From NCBI GenBank assembly GCA_037039925.1, contig JAXRKP010001183.1:1-64000 (forward strand): DNA of 64,000 nt. Direction: 5' to 3'. The stretch comes from Doris montereyensis. Taxonomy: Eukaryota > Mollusca > Gastropoda > Nudibranchia > Dorididae. Below, piece by piece: positions 1-11,265 of this stretch. The position numbers and the translations under genes were made by a program. The notes under the pieces are model-generated. The model did not search any database. It was not told where the DNA came from and saw only the letters and a list, made by a program, of their open reading frames with translations. How positions within the stretch are numbered: the stretch's first letter is position 1; every line of letters starts with the position of its first letter.

Positions 1-214
1 GAATGTCTGCACATTATTTAATGAATGTCTGCACGATTTATATATTTACTCATGTATCTGTTTGATTATTTATTGTTGTGATTTTACATGTTTCGGCTTC
101 ATATAAAAGAACTACTGACCACGTTGGAATCAATTTTTGGTTTGTTGGTTGTTTTTATTTGTTGGATTTTGTTGTTGTTTGTTTCGTGTTTTTTTGTTTC
201 TTGTTTTTTGTGTG
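1..214. other. AT-rich left edge without a gene
   Basis: No gene is seen. The first bases hold a small direct repeat (AATGTCTGCAC at 2 and again at 24), followed by T/G-rich sequence. This may be the decayed 3' side of the minus-strand LINE remnant that starts at about 215. Confidence 0.4.
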
Positions 215-350
215 GTGAAAATGCTGCCAGATCTCCCGACATTTCGGAGCTGTAAGAATACAGCTCGGGCCTTGTCCATTAGTTTCTTCACACCTATATA
301 TGCCTCCTTCGCTGTCGATTGTGCTTCCTAGATAAATGATGTCATTTCTT
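215..350 (-). mobile_element. LINE fragment, region downstream of the RT core (YLGS motif)
   Basis: Read on the minus strand, this stretch encodes YLGSTIDSEGG and, after a frameshift, a segment ending MDKARAVFLQLRNVGRSGS. YLGS followed by a Gly-Gly and a K/R-A-x-x-A-F segment is the usual arrangement downstream of the reverse-transcriptase palm in non-LTR retrotransposons of the endonuclease-RT type. The fragment is short and frame-broken. It lies about 1 kb from the RT and endonuclease fragments of the same orientation at 1394-1890, so both may be parts of one element separated by the insertions between them. Confidence 0.6.
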
Positions 351-365
351 CTAATTGGTGATTAA

Positions 366-740
366 AGGTAAATATATATTTATAGTCCAAATCTCTGCAC
401 AAAAGCTCTCACCAAAGGCATATCAATCATCTATTCCCCAGCAGGCCATTTAATTCAAAAGCCTTTCGAGGGGCATAGAGTACAGCAGTTTGTTAAGCGC
501 TTCGTATTAACACACTGACAAGATCTTTCCTGCCTTTAGCTAGGTACTCATTCACACCTGAGTCATTTGAGGAAAGTAGAGTGAAGAGGCGTTGTAGCTG
601 AGTGTTGTGAGCTTGTAATAACGACGACACTGTTTCAAGCCCCACTGTTGGCACAGGTGAGTTATTTCACGTTTTACTGTTATGAAAGGTACTTCATTCT
701 ACCTTCGTCACTTGACTCAGGTGTATTCCTTTTTAACACT
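366..740 (+). repeat. Composite SINE-like element, copy 1 (tRNA-like module forward)
   Basis: Its left module (about 366-590) matches the left module at 20155-20400: both share CCCCAGCAGGCCATTT, CTGACAAGATCTTTC and GAGGAAAGTA. Its right module is tRNA-like, with an A-box-like TAGCTGAGTG at 595-604 and a B-box-like GTTTCAAGCCC at 632-642. The tRNA-like module is flanked by an imperfect inverted repeat: 554-587 pairs with 691-724 at about 29 of 34 positions. Two related copies exist in the window (880-1190 and 20155-20525), with modules in different relative orientation. Confidence 0.65.
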
Positions 741-879
741 GTTTATTAAAGTGTCCCTCTAGGCATTTAGGGTTAAATCCGCCTCTGCATATATAGCCAG
801 GTCGAACCTCAAGAGTAGAGATTCAGACAGCCTGTGGAAGACTGAGTTCTAGTGGTCAGGTGTAGTACTAGTAGTACAT

Positions 880-1190
880 TGTAGTTGTGTGTTGCCAGCT
901 ATATGCACAGAAAGATCTTGCCAGTGTGTAAATACGAAAAGGTTAACAGGCTTGTTTACTGTATGCTCCCCTGGGAGTTGAGAAGGACTTTGATTACTTT
1001 GAATGAAATGGCCTGCTGGGGGATAAATGATACTGAGGGATACGGACTACAAATCCATCTTTATCTTTTACCTTTCCAAAGAGTGCCATGTTGTGAAGTA
1101 AACCCACCTAGGCAAGCCATGGTTGTTGTCGTGATTACAAACTCACAACACTACGGTTTCGCTACAAATACAACGCACCCATCTATCCAT
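880..1190 (-). repeat. Composite SINE-like element, copy 2
   Basis: This is a reverse-oriented copy of the element at 366-740 and 20155-20525. The plus strand shows GAGTTGAGAAGGACTTTG and AATGGCCTGCTGGGGGATAA, the reverse complement of the copy-3 left module. The tRNA-like part follows at 1090-1185 (ACTCACAACACTACGGTTTC), with its B-box eroded. A 115-codon open frame across this block shares the peptide MLPWELRRTL and EMACWGIND with the minus strand of copy 3. That similarity comes from shared repeat DNA, so I do not call it a gene. Confidence 0.6.
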
Positions 1191-1393
1191 TTAACTATGG
1201 TAAATATAATATGTGATTCTGTGTTGCGTTAAATTTTAATAAATTCGTTTTCTGTGGATGATCCCACTGATCTCGATCTTGCTGTGAGATACGTTGTCTT
1301 TTCATCTATCTGTTGAATAGCTATGTGACAGCAATGCCAGTCCAAGTCATTGAATTATGACCATATAGTACACTGTATACTGTTTGGTTTCCT

Positions 1394-1890
1394 TCATTTG
1401 ATCTTCTCATTATCCAGTCTATTTGTCAACAGGAAAGGAAAGATAGAACAGACTCGAAAGCCATCGGTCAATTGTTCCTCGTGCACAACTCTGCATCTGA
1501 AATTATTGTAGGAATTCTTGACCATTGAAATGATCTCTTTTGATGACTCATTTGTTTCAGAGTATCTCTCAGTCAATGCTGTCAAATGCTATTTCATAGT
1601 CAGCGAAGTTTATTGGTATTAGTGTAATCCTTCACCCCATGGACTGCTCCGCATAGAACATAGAAGTTTGTTTTAACATTTCGCCATTTTCATTTGCATC
1701 ACCCAGACCATGTATGGCCATTATGTCTTCAAACCAGGTAGTCTGGCTGTACCTTTTGCATTAACATCTCCCATAATTATCCTTTGAAAACCGGTGTGCA
1801 AATTTTTGAAGGTGGTCGGAATCTTCTGTCTTTGCTGTCAGTCTCACTTTCATTTATGGGTGCGTAGCATTGATTTATGTTCAAATTGAT
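1394..1890 (-). mobile_element. Degenerate LINE fragment: endonuclease piece joined to RT piece
   Basis: On the minus strand the upstream part (about 1660-1890) encodes INQCYAPINES, then, in shifting frames, a segment like IIMGDVNAK and HGLGDANENGEM, the signature of an apurinic-type endonuclease domain of non-LTR retrotransposons. Immediately downstream (1394-1640) is an RT palm segment: FADYEIAFDSID, then SYNNFRCRVVHEEQLTDGFRV. The central linker and RT fingers are missing, so an internal deletion joined the two domains. Stops and frameshifts show it is dead. The C-terminal part of the same or a sister copy may be at 215-350. Confidence 0.65.
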
Positions 1891-3071
1891 CCTCCTTTTC
1901 CTGCTGATATTATTCTAGACACATGTGCTTCCCATTAGTTTAATGTTTTCCTTGCTATTGCCAATACCATCAGAGCTACCGGGTACGCCCCTTTGTGTGT
2001 GGTGTATTTTCCCACCGATAAAGAGAAAAGGAAAATCTCTCCTGTTGTCATCAATCGCTTTTACTTTTATCCCGACTGTATCCATAATCTTGTCTCACAA
2101 ATGCCCAGGATTTATATTGTGTCATGATTATTTATTATTTCTTCCTTCTTTTGCGACTACATATATACTATTTGTTAGGCATTTGTCCGATTCAACCATG
2201 AATGGTTCCGACATTCCAATTCCATGCTCCTACTCCTATTATTATGGGTGTCTTGTTTGATAGGAGAATATTCGTCTTGCTGGCCGCCAGCTTTCACCAC
2301 CACGCTTCATGAACATTTCTTTGGGAGCATCTTCCTCTCCGAGAAAGATGATTGTTTTTGTTCTCTTGTTGATGTTTTCGTAATGTTGTCAGTACCCAAC
2401 TCCTAAACCTGTCAATACCCAACTCCCAAATCTGGAGGCCGTGATTTTATAAGAGTTCCTCCTACTCCTAGACAAGTTGCTTTCCCAAGCTTGTGAGTGT
2501 GAGTGTAGCCCTGTCTACCCATGGTTTAAAATCAAAGTTTCTTTTCTCCTAGACAGATTGTCTTCCAAGCCATACAAGCTCTACCTACCCAGGAAAGGGT
2601 TGGTCTTTTGGATTCGCCTGCTAGTCATATCAATTGACCGTAAGGTAACTTTTATACGGACCGCGTTACCATTCAACAGTCTCACCTTACCCTCGATGTC
2701 TATCCACAGTTGCTTATTGGGTATCCGCAGCTCAACTCAACTATATCACATCTAAAGGCTGTTCCACTAACTGCAAACTGTGGACACATCTGGTAGGGGA
2801 TGATCGCCCCCGCAGGAGTATTCAACATCCAATCACTAGCAGTTAGTAGGAGTACCGGTATGTCAGCTAGACTTGGTTGATGCTTCGTATTCCACAACCA
2901 ATTATATGTACAAGCACACCCTCTTCGTGACAACACAAAGCCCACACATCCAATGTCACTTGCACCATTATCACACTATTACTAGTATTACTTTTCTTCT
3001 ATGTAAATGTACTACCCTGCCCTACCCCAGGCCATATCTCAACAGGAAGAGGTCGGCAGCATGTCAAAAAC
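1891..3071. other. No gene recognised
   Basis: The first 400 bases may be the decayed 5' end of the adjacent minus-strand LINE, but I see no clear motif. The remainder shows no splice-bounded coding block, RNA gene or repeat that I can support. Confidence 0.4.
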
Positions 3072-3116
3072 TGGGGGAGGGGGAGGGAGAGAGAGAGAAA
3101 GAAAGAAAGAAAGAGA

Positions 3117-3149
<33 letters not shown>

Positions 3150-3154
3150 GGGGG
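3072..3154. repeat. Compound microsatellite (G-rich, GA, GAAA, GT, GA)
   Basis: A purine-rich tract passes from GGGGGA to (GA)n, (GAAA)n, (GT)n and again (GA)n, then a run of eight G. Open frames across it are repeat translations. Confidence 0.95.
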
Positions 3155-3251
3155 ATGTTGCCGTTGATTGTTTGGCAATTTTGTATGCCGATGGGCTGTA
3201 TTTGATGTTGGTCCTTATATTTATGACAAATGTACAGAAATGTACATAATA

Positions 3252-4154
3252 CAGTGGAACACGTTTAAAACCGAAAGTGACGGGACCGGTCAATGTATTT
3301 CGGTTTAGTATAAAAACATTTCTAGAGTTGTCTCCCTTGACGTCATGCACACGGCATGGTCTGCCGTGGACCCTATGATTATGATGCACGTTTGTCTTCA
3401 TTTATGTTTAGTTGTTTTTTTCTTTCTTTTTTCAATTTTATTTCAGAAAAACAAACAGAATTCGGAATTCCAAGTTTCTGGCATATCTCACTTTACTCTG
3501 TTCCCCCATCAACCGTTGCTTAAACTGCAGGGTATACGCATTGTGCTTTCATTTCAACATGATTTTCGTAATTATGGACGTAATTATAGTCACAGGTTGT
3601 AGTGGTACCGAAGAGCAAAGCAAGAAACATCCGCGTGGCTGAAGATTCGATTGTGGAAAGGAAGAAATTACAATCGCCAACACGCACGGTGTACACTCGT
3701 GATACACACGGCTTACACATTCGTGATGGAATGCCGCTGCGTGTGGCCGTAATCAGTGACAGTGCAGTGAACCAGCCTATGACGATCACTGCTCGGTGCC
3801 ACGCTGATAATTTGCCTCTCGCGCACTGTGTGCAGCAGCCATTGACCGTAGCATCACGCCACCCATCTCTCCCCCCCTCCCCCACTTCTCTCTCTTGCGT
3901 GTGATTGTACCACATGTATAGTGTATAGCCTAGTAAGTGTAGCCTTCTTGGATGTCTTGAACTAGCACGGCAAAGATGTAGGTTGATTTTTTGACCGCAA
4001 CTCAGTGAATTTTTATTTCGGTTTAGCGGTAGGGCCATTTCGGTTTATCGCTATTTGTTTAACAAAGACAAAGAGAAGAAAAGATCGGGAATTCCAAATC
4101 CTTTTGGTTTATCGATCTTTTTGATTTAGCTGCTGGTTTAAACGTGTTCCACTG
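3252..4154. mobile_element. 903-bp non-autonomous DNA transposon with 18-22 bp TIRs and TA target duplication
   Basis: The left end reads CAGTGGAACACGTTTAAAAC and the right end, reverse-complemented, reads CAGTGGAACACGTTTAAACC. They match perfectly for 18 bp, with one indel after that. The element is flanked by TA on both sides (3250-3251 and 4155-4156), as expected for Tc1/mariner-superfamily elements; the CAGTGGAAC start resembles pogo/Tigger-type ends. A TTTCGGTTTA motif recurs inside near 3298, 4016 and 4039. No transposase motif is visible, so it would need a transposase in trans. The superfamily is inferred from ends and target site only. Confidence 0.8.
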
Positions 4155-4156
4155 TA

Positions 4157-5790
4157 ACACAAATCGATATTGAAAGGAATTGTGATATTATTTTCAAGGT
4201 CAATCCTTTATTGGAAAAATCGAAGAAAAATATGTACTATGATGAACATATCTGAGAGCAATTATCTAAAATTGTTAAGAAACTAAATCAATCAATGTAT
4301 GCAAAGAGTAAAAAGAAAGAGGAGCGGTACACAACCTATGATGAGAAATACAAATAATAAAGGCTTAAAACAATAAAGGCTATGTGACAGACTTTGTAAT
4401 ATGAAAACTGTAACAACTTTCCTGAATATAAAATTATGCAAAGTAGGTTTTCATTTCTCTGCATCTTTAGTGTTTCCTGTTGTACTTATTCTTTGTTATT
4501 GTTTATTTACTTTTTTTACAGGACTTACAACTGTCAGCTTCCCATTTATAAGATTTTCAACGACTATCCCACTTTGCCCATGGATGAATAATAGATTATG
4601 ACTGCACCTTGCTTTGCATTCCGTCAATCAAAATCATTCTTTCCATATTATGGGCTAGCACCTTTATTTCAAGGACACAGCCATCGACAAGACCTTTTAT
4701 ATATTGTTTTAAATTATATTTAAAAAATATTTTTCATATAAATAGATTAGCAATATTACAACCAACAAGACCTTATAGAGATGAAATTCATGTAATGTAT
4801 TATAATCATAAATCAGTTCATACTTTATACACATGTATGTAAAACTATTAATATTGAACAGCATCAGTTATTTTCAGAACCATCAAAGATTAAATAAATC
4901 TTATAACAAACTATAATGCTTAGGTAGTCTAAAATTCATTCATATTGATGATTCTATTTTTTTAAACCAAACTTTATTACATCTTTGTAAGCACATGGTA
5001 CTTTGGTAGCCGTTAACAAAGAGAAAAAATTACAGTGCAGCACGCATTTGGCGAATTTATCGGGTCAACAGATTGAGTACTGAGGTCAAGGAATCCGCGA
5101 TTTGGGGAACAGGGAAAGCATTAAATGAAATGGGGGAACTAAGCTTACAAGTTACAGGGTACTGTACCTAATGACCTTGTGATTATTTTCTTGGCTATGA
5201 GGGTGAGGACAGTTATTTTCATTCTCTCTGCCATTTCCAGATAATAAAAAAAAGCAACAACAAAAAAACCCCAAAGAATTATTACAAAAACTTGACAGCG
5301 AATTGTGAAAATATATAATATATCGGTAATACAAAAGATGTAGAGAGATTGATGCGATGAGAATGATGCACCAGGGCGTGGGTCAGTTATATTATAGCAC
5401 AACTGCTTGATCCTCATTAAATCATATCAACCTGCAAGTCCGTCTAACACATGTTGCACTGTAGCTCTTTATCTGATCATGCTCATTTATCTAAGGTTCA
5501 CACATGGTTTGACTCTTTTGTCATTCTCCTCTACACGCAATGACACAAACTTTTCCTCCTTTCAGACAGGTTTACATTTTTAAAAATCTTCCTTATGTAC
5601 AGTATACACAAATAATATGCATTTATTCACTTTGCTTATAGTTAAATATACTATTTTTTACTTACACTTCTACTTAGACTATATATTGTAGAGGATGAAA
5701 AAAGTCGACAGTGATTTATTGAAGTACGGTAACATGTTGAAAAATCTGCAAAATAAAATGGCCTTCTTATTGATCCTTATTTTCCCGCAG
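4157..5790. other. AT-rich stretch, no gene recognised
   Basis: I see no coding block, RNA gene or clear repeat. If the exon at 5791 has upstream partners they may lie here or left of it, but I could not identify any with confidence. Confidence 0.4.
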
Positions 5791-5940
5791 AGGATGATAT
5801 TTACGATGTCATTAAGAGACACTTTCTGATGCAAGGAAAGGGAAGACGGCCAGATTTACTCCCAAGGTTTGGCTGTGACAAATGGACTCCTATTGAGGCT
5901 GTACTTTGTGATGGAGAAAGGGCATCACAGTTTTGGAGAG
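5791..5940 (+). CDS. Internal exon of an unrecognised gene
   Basis: A 150-bp open exon follows a good acceptor (TTATTTTCCCGCAG) and ends at the donor GTAAGAA. In the frame that joins the next exon, it encodes a segment that begins DDIYDVIKRHF, passes GRRPDLLPRFGCDKWTP and ends DGERASQFWR. The composition looks like ordinary cellular protein. Two bases at its start complete a codon from an upstream exon, and one base at its end is completed by the next exon, so it needs an upstream partner that I could not find. I do not recognise the family. The intron to the next exon is 394 bp (5941-6334). Confidence 0.55.
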
Positions 5941-6334
5941 GTAAGAAATAAAGTACGATAAAACAAAACTGTTCACACAGACATAGTAGCCTAGTCTAAT
6001 CCGGAAACTGTCCATCGCTGCAAGAAGTGCCGTGACTAGACAGTTTATCGGCAGTCTTCTCTTCTCAATCTTATGATAGTGGTAGAATATGATTTCAGTG
6101 ACCAGTCCCACAAGACAGGCAAACTCAGAGTATCTTACACTTGTACAAAAAGCTTTGGCAGTTGAAAGTACAAAGACTATGATACGGAGAAATTTCTAAC
6201 TACATATTATTTTACACCCAAAGACTAATCAAGACAAGCAAAATAAATAAATAAACAAAACACAAAAACTATAACTTTATTTTTCACTTTATGGTGTTCT
6301 CATAATTATTTTTTTTCCTTTTCTTTTCTTCCAG

Positions 6335-6735
6335 CTGAAGACATGGCTAGAAAAGTTGGTGCCAGACACTGTGTCAGTCACTGAAAGCGCATCCGTCATC
6401 GGTTGAAGACTACCCTCGACATGTGTTCAAAGAAGTCTACAGCAGAAGAGACTAAAGCCTTCCTCCAGGAGTTCAACTTTCATAAAGTTGCTGAACCAGT
6501 AGCTGCGCTTGGTCTGAACCGCCTTCACCTTATAAATATTGAAACATACCCACAGACTGCATTGGAGGATGTGACAAATGAAGTTGTTGTTCTTGAACAT
6601 TTTCGCTCAAGTGAGAGTCTGCCTGCCATTTTTGTTAGAAAGTGGCTACCACTACCAGTATTACGTTTAGCTTGTTTTAAGTTAACAGATAGTCAAATCC
6701 GCAGTAAGATTGGTGCAGTTTTAACAGAGCTTTAA
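6335..6735 (+). pseudogene. Last exon of the same unrecognised gene, with an in-frame TGA
   Basis: This follows an acceptor with a polypyrimidine tract (TTCTTTTCTTCCAG) and continues the frame of 5791-5940. It encodes AEDMARKVGARHCVSH, then TGA at 6382-6384, then 116 further sense codons in the same frame (KRIRHRLKTTLDMC ... SKIGAVLTEL) to TAA at 6733. The post-TGA part has protein-like composition and no other stop, so it was probably coding. A CGA-to-TGA change at a CpG is the simplest cause. Alternatives are a true early stop with a lucky open 3' UTR, an assembly error, or recoding. No domain is recognised. A tandem repeat array begins at once after the final stop. Confidence 0.5.
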
Positions 6736-6738
6736 TTG

Positions 6739-7690
6739 CTCTTTGTTTTGATGTATGATACAACTAAATAGCTTCCATGTTTCTGAAGTTATTGAAGTTT
6801 TTACTCTCATGATGCGTTATTTCCATACTTTTTTCAATTGCTTTTTAACTTCTGCCTTGCCTAAATGACATTTTAAGGGTTTTGATGTTTAATTAATTAC
6901 ATTACTTAAAGGGAGCTTGGAATTCTCTTTAATTTGATATATAATATATGTGTTGATAGCTATTATGGTTCTGAACCTATTGAATTGTTTTTTTTAAACA
7001 GTCTGCATTATTTCTGTAAACATTTTTATCAAGTACTATTTTCCTTTTGCCCTTGGCTAAAGTCCATTTTTAGGAATATACTCATTTGATTAGCTTCTTT
7101 ATATGGAGCATAGAAATGTCTTTAATTTGATATATAATATGTCATGCTGGCTGTTCTTGTTTTTAACTTATTGAGAATTATTTTCCTCGAAAGCATGTTT
7201 TCGGCAAACATTTTTTTACCATTTCAGTTTTACTTTTGCCTCGCTCATCTTTATTTTAAGGAATATGCATATTTGATTAGCTTAATCATTTGCAGCTTTG
7301 AAATATCTTTAATGTGATGTATAATATGACCTGATAACTATAATGGTTGATAATCTAATGCCATTTTTGTTTTCATAATTTGCGATTGCTGCTTAAATTT
7401 TGGGTCCACAACTTATCAGATTTTTTGCCTTAGGTGTATGTTGATGAGAAATACACTTTTTAATTCATTCATGTCATTAAATAGACATAAAAATTCCCTT
7501 TCATTTGATATATGATATGACTTAATAGCATCGTTAGTTGTCGTTTTATTTAAATTATTGTTCGTGATTGCTCAAATTCTTGTCATTTTTTTTTCCGAAA
7601 AATAATTTTGTTAATTTTAAATTTTACCACTCAAGTTTTGGACAAAATTTTTTACATTTTTTCTTGCATCATTTAAAAAAAATTAGGCTT
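6739..7690. repeat. Degenerate tandem repeat, about 5 copies of a ~190-bp unit
   Basis: The anchor TCTTTAATTTGATATATAATAT and its variants occur at 6742, 6926, 7119, 7306 and 7497, giving spacings of 184, 193, 187 and 191 bp. Each unit also carries a TTTGCCT/CTTGCC-like segment, a run like TTTTAAGGAATAT and CATTTGATTAG, with many substitutions. The array starts within a few bases of the stop codon of the exon at 6335-6735. The unit length is close to a nucleosome repeat. The last unit fades into AT-rich sequence near 7690. Confidence 0.8.
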
Positions 7691-9084
7691 AGTCCTGTAT
7701 ATAGTCTTCACATGATTTACAAAGTTCTAACTTTTTCAGATGATTCATCTCATTTTTATGAGCCCCTGAAAATATGTTATCTCACATATTGTGAAAAAAT
7801 TTTTTCAGGCCAAGGTTGTTTTTTTTCCAACTTTGTTACTTCATATCTTTGTTGATATTTATCTCAACATGTTTTCCTTTTATGATTTGTGTGATTTGCC
7901 AAGTCTTGGATTGTGAGCTTATATTCTGTTTACAATTATTAAATTTTATTCTAAATCACCATGAAAATGGCCTAAAATTTCTAAAATGCTGGTTTTTACG
8001 TTGCGAAAATATTAAACTTTTAAAAATTCATAACTTCGTTATTTTTGGACCGATTTTGTTGAAATAAAGTTTATTGTTCTTATTTCTACAAGCTCTGTCT
8101 TAATGTAACATTGTATTTTGTGTATCTGCTAATTGAAAAAATGGCTTGTGGTACCTACTTATATTAGTATCTAATCTTAAGATACGAAGTTAACAACAGC
8201 CAAGATAATGTTAAGCTGAGTTAGTGATAAGTTGAAATCTGGAAAGTTTCTAGGAGGAAATACAATGTATCAAGTAGTAGAAGATGTTAATTGTTAGGAC
8301 AAAATCATTAATTTGTTTCTTTGTGTCCTTTTGCTGATGCACTTGGAAATTTCTCTGTTCTGTCTCCCTGTTAGTGTTAGACAAAAGGCCTTTGATTTCT
8401 ATTTCAAATTCCTCTTCATTAGTTATCAGCCTACTGCAGTTTTATTCCTTTTTACCTAGAGTACTATGAGCCCTGGTTTAAGTTAAAGTAAATAAAGAAA
8501 CAAAATCACTTAAATAAGAGAATAGATGCATATATTACAATATTACTATACTATCAATACTGTTCTGGATTTCTTGTCAGTCTATGATAGAACACTCCAA
8601 TTATATTCTAACAAAAACTCAAGAAGGATAAAGCAAAATAGAATGAGATCTTGATTTATGCATCAATCTTTGATTCCTTTCTTAATACTATAGGCCTCGA
8701 ATAGTTTTGATTCACAAAAAATATTCACTAACGGGAGCATTGAGATCATGGAGAAGAGAACAGATTATTTAATTAAGATAAAATCAGCCCTTCAACTAGA
8801 AATCAATTCTTCTGGGCATTTAATATAAGCATAAATTATCATGGAAAGACAGAAGAAATAAAAATGATAAATACATGTACATGTACCACTACCAGTACAT
8901 TATCACAAACATTTAACAAATATTTCACTAAGCACATTCTGTTTTCCCCATCCCTTTCATAAGGGTATGGCAACATCTATTGAATAAAAACAGAATTATT
9001 TACAATATTCTCTGAAATCTTTGTTATCAGCAGGGAAAAACAAAATGACTTGACATTTTGATCCAGTTCCAATAAATACAAAAC
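7691..9084. other. AT-rich, no gene recognised
   Basis: Very T-rich sequence with short open frames only. Nothing here can be supported as a gene or RNA. Confidence 0.4.
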
Positions 9085-10350
9085 TTAGGAGCATCCCCCC
9101 AACTATGGAATGCTCAAACTATAGAGGGATATCACTACTTAGTGTACCAGGAGAAGTATATGCCAGGATACTGGAAAAAGTAGAGGATCAGATTGAAGAA
9201 CATCAGGAAGAAGTGTACAAGATCACATATTTACAATTAGACAAATAATAGCAAAATTCCTTGAGAGAAACATTGACTTGCACCTGTGTTTTATTGACTT
9301 ACAAAAGGCATTTGACATTGAGGAGGGACGAACTATGTCATTCCTTAAAAAAGGACATAATGTAGAGTAAAATTTAACAGAAGCCAATAAATGTTTTTAC
9401 AATAAACCAACATGTGCAGTGAGAGTAATTGGAAACATTTGACAGGGTTGTATCCTAAGTCCTCTTTTGTTTATCACATATATGGATTCAGTCGCAAAGG
9501 CATCCTCAAAAATGAAGAAAGTGAATGTAGGTACATGTATGTGGAAGCTCAAACCAGTAAATGTGGTAATGCTTTCATTTGCTGATGATTTAGTTCTGTT
9601 TGAAAAAACAGAAAGTGACCTTCAGTCAAATATCAACATGATGAATAATGAACTAAATAAAAAAGGAATGTGAGTAAATGCAGAGAAAACCAAAACAATG
9701 CTAGTAACTAGGGAAGCTGAAACTAAAACACAAAATCTTAAATGGGGCAGGGAGAATTTAGAACAAGTTCAAAGCTACAATTACCTACGACTGAACTAGG
9801 AGTAATAATTAACTCAAAGAGAAGAAATCAGCCAGAGAATCCAAAAGGCAATGACAATATATATAAACATCTAGGAAAGGCATTTATAAATAAATAAAAT
9901 GGCAGTATACAACACAGCTTATTGTCCTCTTCTCTATGGCAGTGAAATCAGGACCTTAGACAGCAGTGAATACTGTAGAGTACAAGCAGCTGAAATGAAA
10001 TATCTGAGAAGAGTAGAAGGGAAAACTAAAAGAGACAAAATCAAAAACACTACACTAAGAGATCAAACTAAAGCAGATGGCATAAAAACTAAGATAGAAA
10101 TAGAAATAAACCAACTGAGATGGTTTGGGCATGTAAATATTGTAAACAGAATGAATGACACTAAAATAGCTAAATCAGTATACAGTGCTAAAACCCAAGG
10201 TAAAAGACCAAAAGGTAGACCTCGGAGAAAGTGGGAAAATGATATAAAAAGAGGCATTTAAGCAAAGAAAGTTAACTTTCACGGAAGGAAACAGAAAATG
10301 CCAGGACAGGACAGCCTGGAGAAAGATCATTTCGGGCATCTAAACCCATA
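9085..10350 (+). mobile_element. LINE family 1, 5'-truncated copy (RT core to C-terminus)
   Basis: Starting near the RT fingers (MECSNYRGISLLSVPG at about 9106) it encodes, with many stops and frameshifts, [13 protein letters not shown] sequence. It continues to the catalytic box FADDLVLF (FADD at 9578-9589), then MMNNELNKKGM, VNAEKTKTMLVTRE and the C-terminal block NQLRWFGHVN ... GKRPKGRPRRKW (about 10105-10240). It ends near 10350 without an obvious poly(A). The same family occurs as two minus-strand copies at 14690-19740. The endonuclease domain is absent, as expected for 5' truncation. This is non-LTR retrotransposon debris; I leave the clade open. Confidence 0.85.
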
Positions 10351-10554
10351 CAGGTGTGAATAAAGTCATTCATTTAACTTTCTTCTGCTGATCTTTCAAT
10401 GTAAGAAAACTTACTCAATGTAGAGCCAAGTGTTAAGTCGATGAAAGGACCAATGCTTTAAGTATTGGCTAATCTTAAACGTAAGACACAGATTTCACAC
10501 TTAGCCAGCCACAGGGAGGCAGGAAACATTACATGAAATTATATTGAAGCCAGG

Positions 10555-11265
10555 TAGGAACAAAGTCTAAATCGTTAACTTGTTTTGTCAAAGTCCATTG
10601 TTACAGTTTTCATCAGGAAGTCAATGGCTAAAAGAAACAGAAAGGGAGAAAGAAGACAGCCTTGATGAACTCCCGTTTTGATGCTGAATGATTCAGACTT
10701 CTCCAGCATGTACTACTTTCGCAGTCACATCTTCATATGATTTCTGTATAATTCTTGAAAATTTTGTGGGCACTCCATAATGTCGCAGGAGTTTCAAAGA
10801 GAATCCCTATGGAGACTGTCAAATGCTTTCTCAAAGTCAATAAAATTGATGCATAATCGTGAATTCCACTCTAGCGGTGCTATTTTGTCTAAATCCTGCT
10901 TGCCCTTTTAATCTTTCAAGGATAACCCTGTTGAGAGCCTTTTCTGGAACTGACAGTAACATTATCCCCCTGTAGTAAGTACACTCATTGAGGTCTCCAT
11001 TTTTAGGTAATTTGACAGTCATTTAAAAATTCTTCCTTTTCCCAGATCTTTGTGAAAAGGCTATGTAACAAGGAAACGGATCACTCTGTATTTGTTTTCA
11101 GTGCTTTTCCAGGTATACCATCCGGTCCTGCTGCCTTTCCATCCTTAATCCTTTCAATTGCGTGTCAAATCTTCGCTGGTGTTGGGGCATCTGTAGCTAT
11201 ATCTAGGTCTTCTATTGCCTTCTCTATGTTTGGGGCTGTATAGGTGTAACATGTATCTTGTTTTT
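10555..11265 (-). mobile_element. LINE family 2, RT fragment
   Basis: On the minus strand, in several frames, it encodes APNIEKAIEDLDIAT, then IKDGKAAGPDGIP and HSLFTKIWEKEEF. It goes on to YYRGIMLLSVPEKALNRVIL, QAGFRQNS, a region matching FEKAFDS and finally NDLDF. The same peptides occur in order in the plus-strand copy at 30110-34745, so these are two copies of one family. Multiple stops and frameshifts make it non-functional. It stops at the catalytic-box region and lacks both endonuclease and C-terminus. Confidence 0.8.

Noticed and set aside
885..1232. 115-codon frame containing MLPWELRRTL and EMACWGIND
   Set aside because: The same peptide on the minus strand at 20082-20282 comes from a shared repeat with a tRNA-like module, so the similarity is repeat DNA, not protein conservation.
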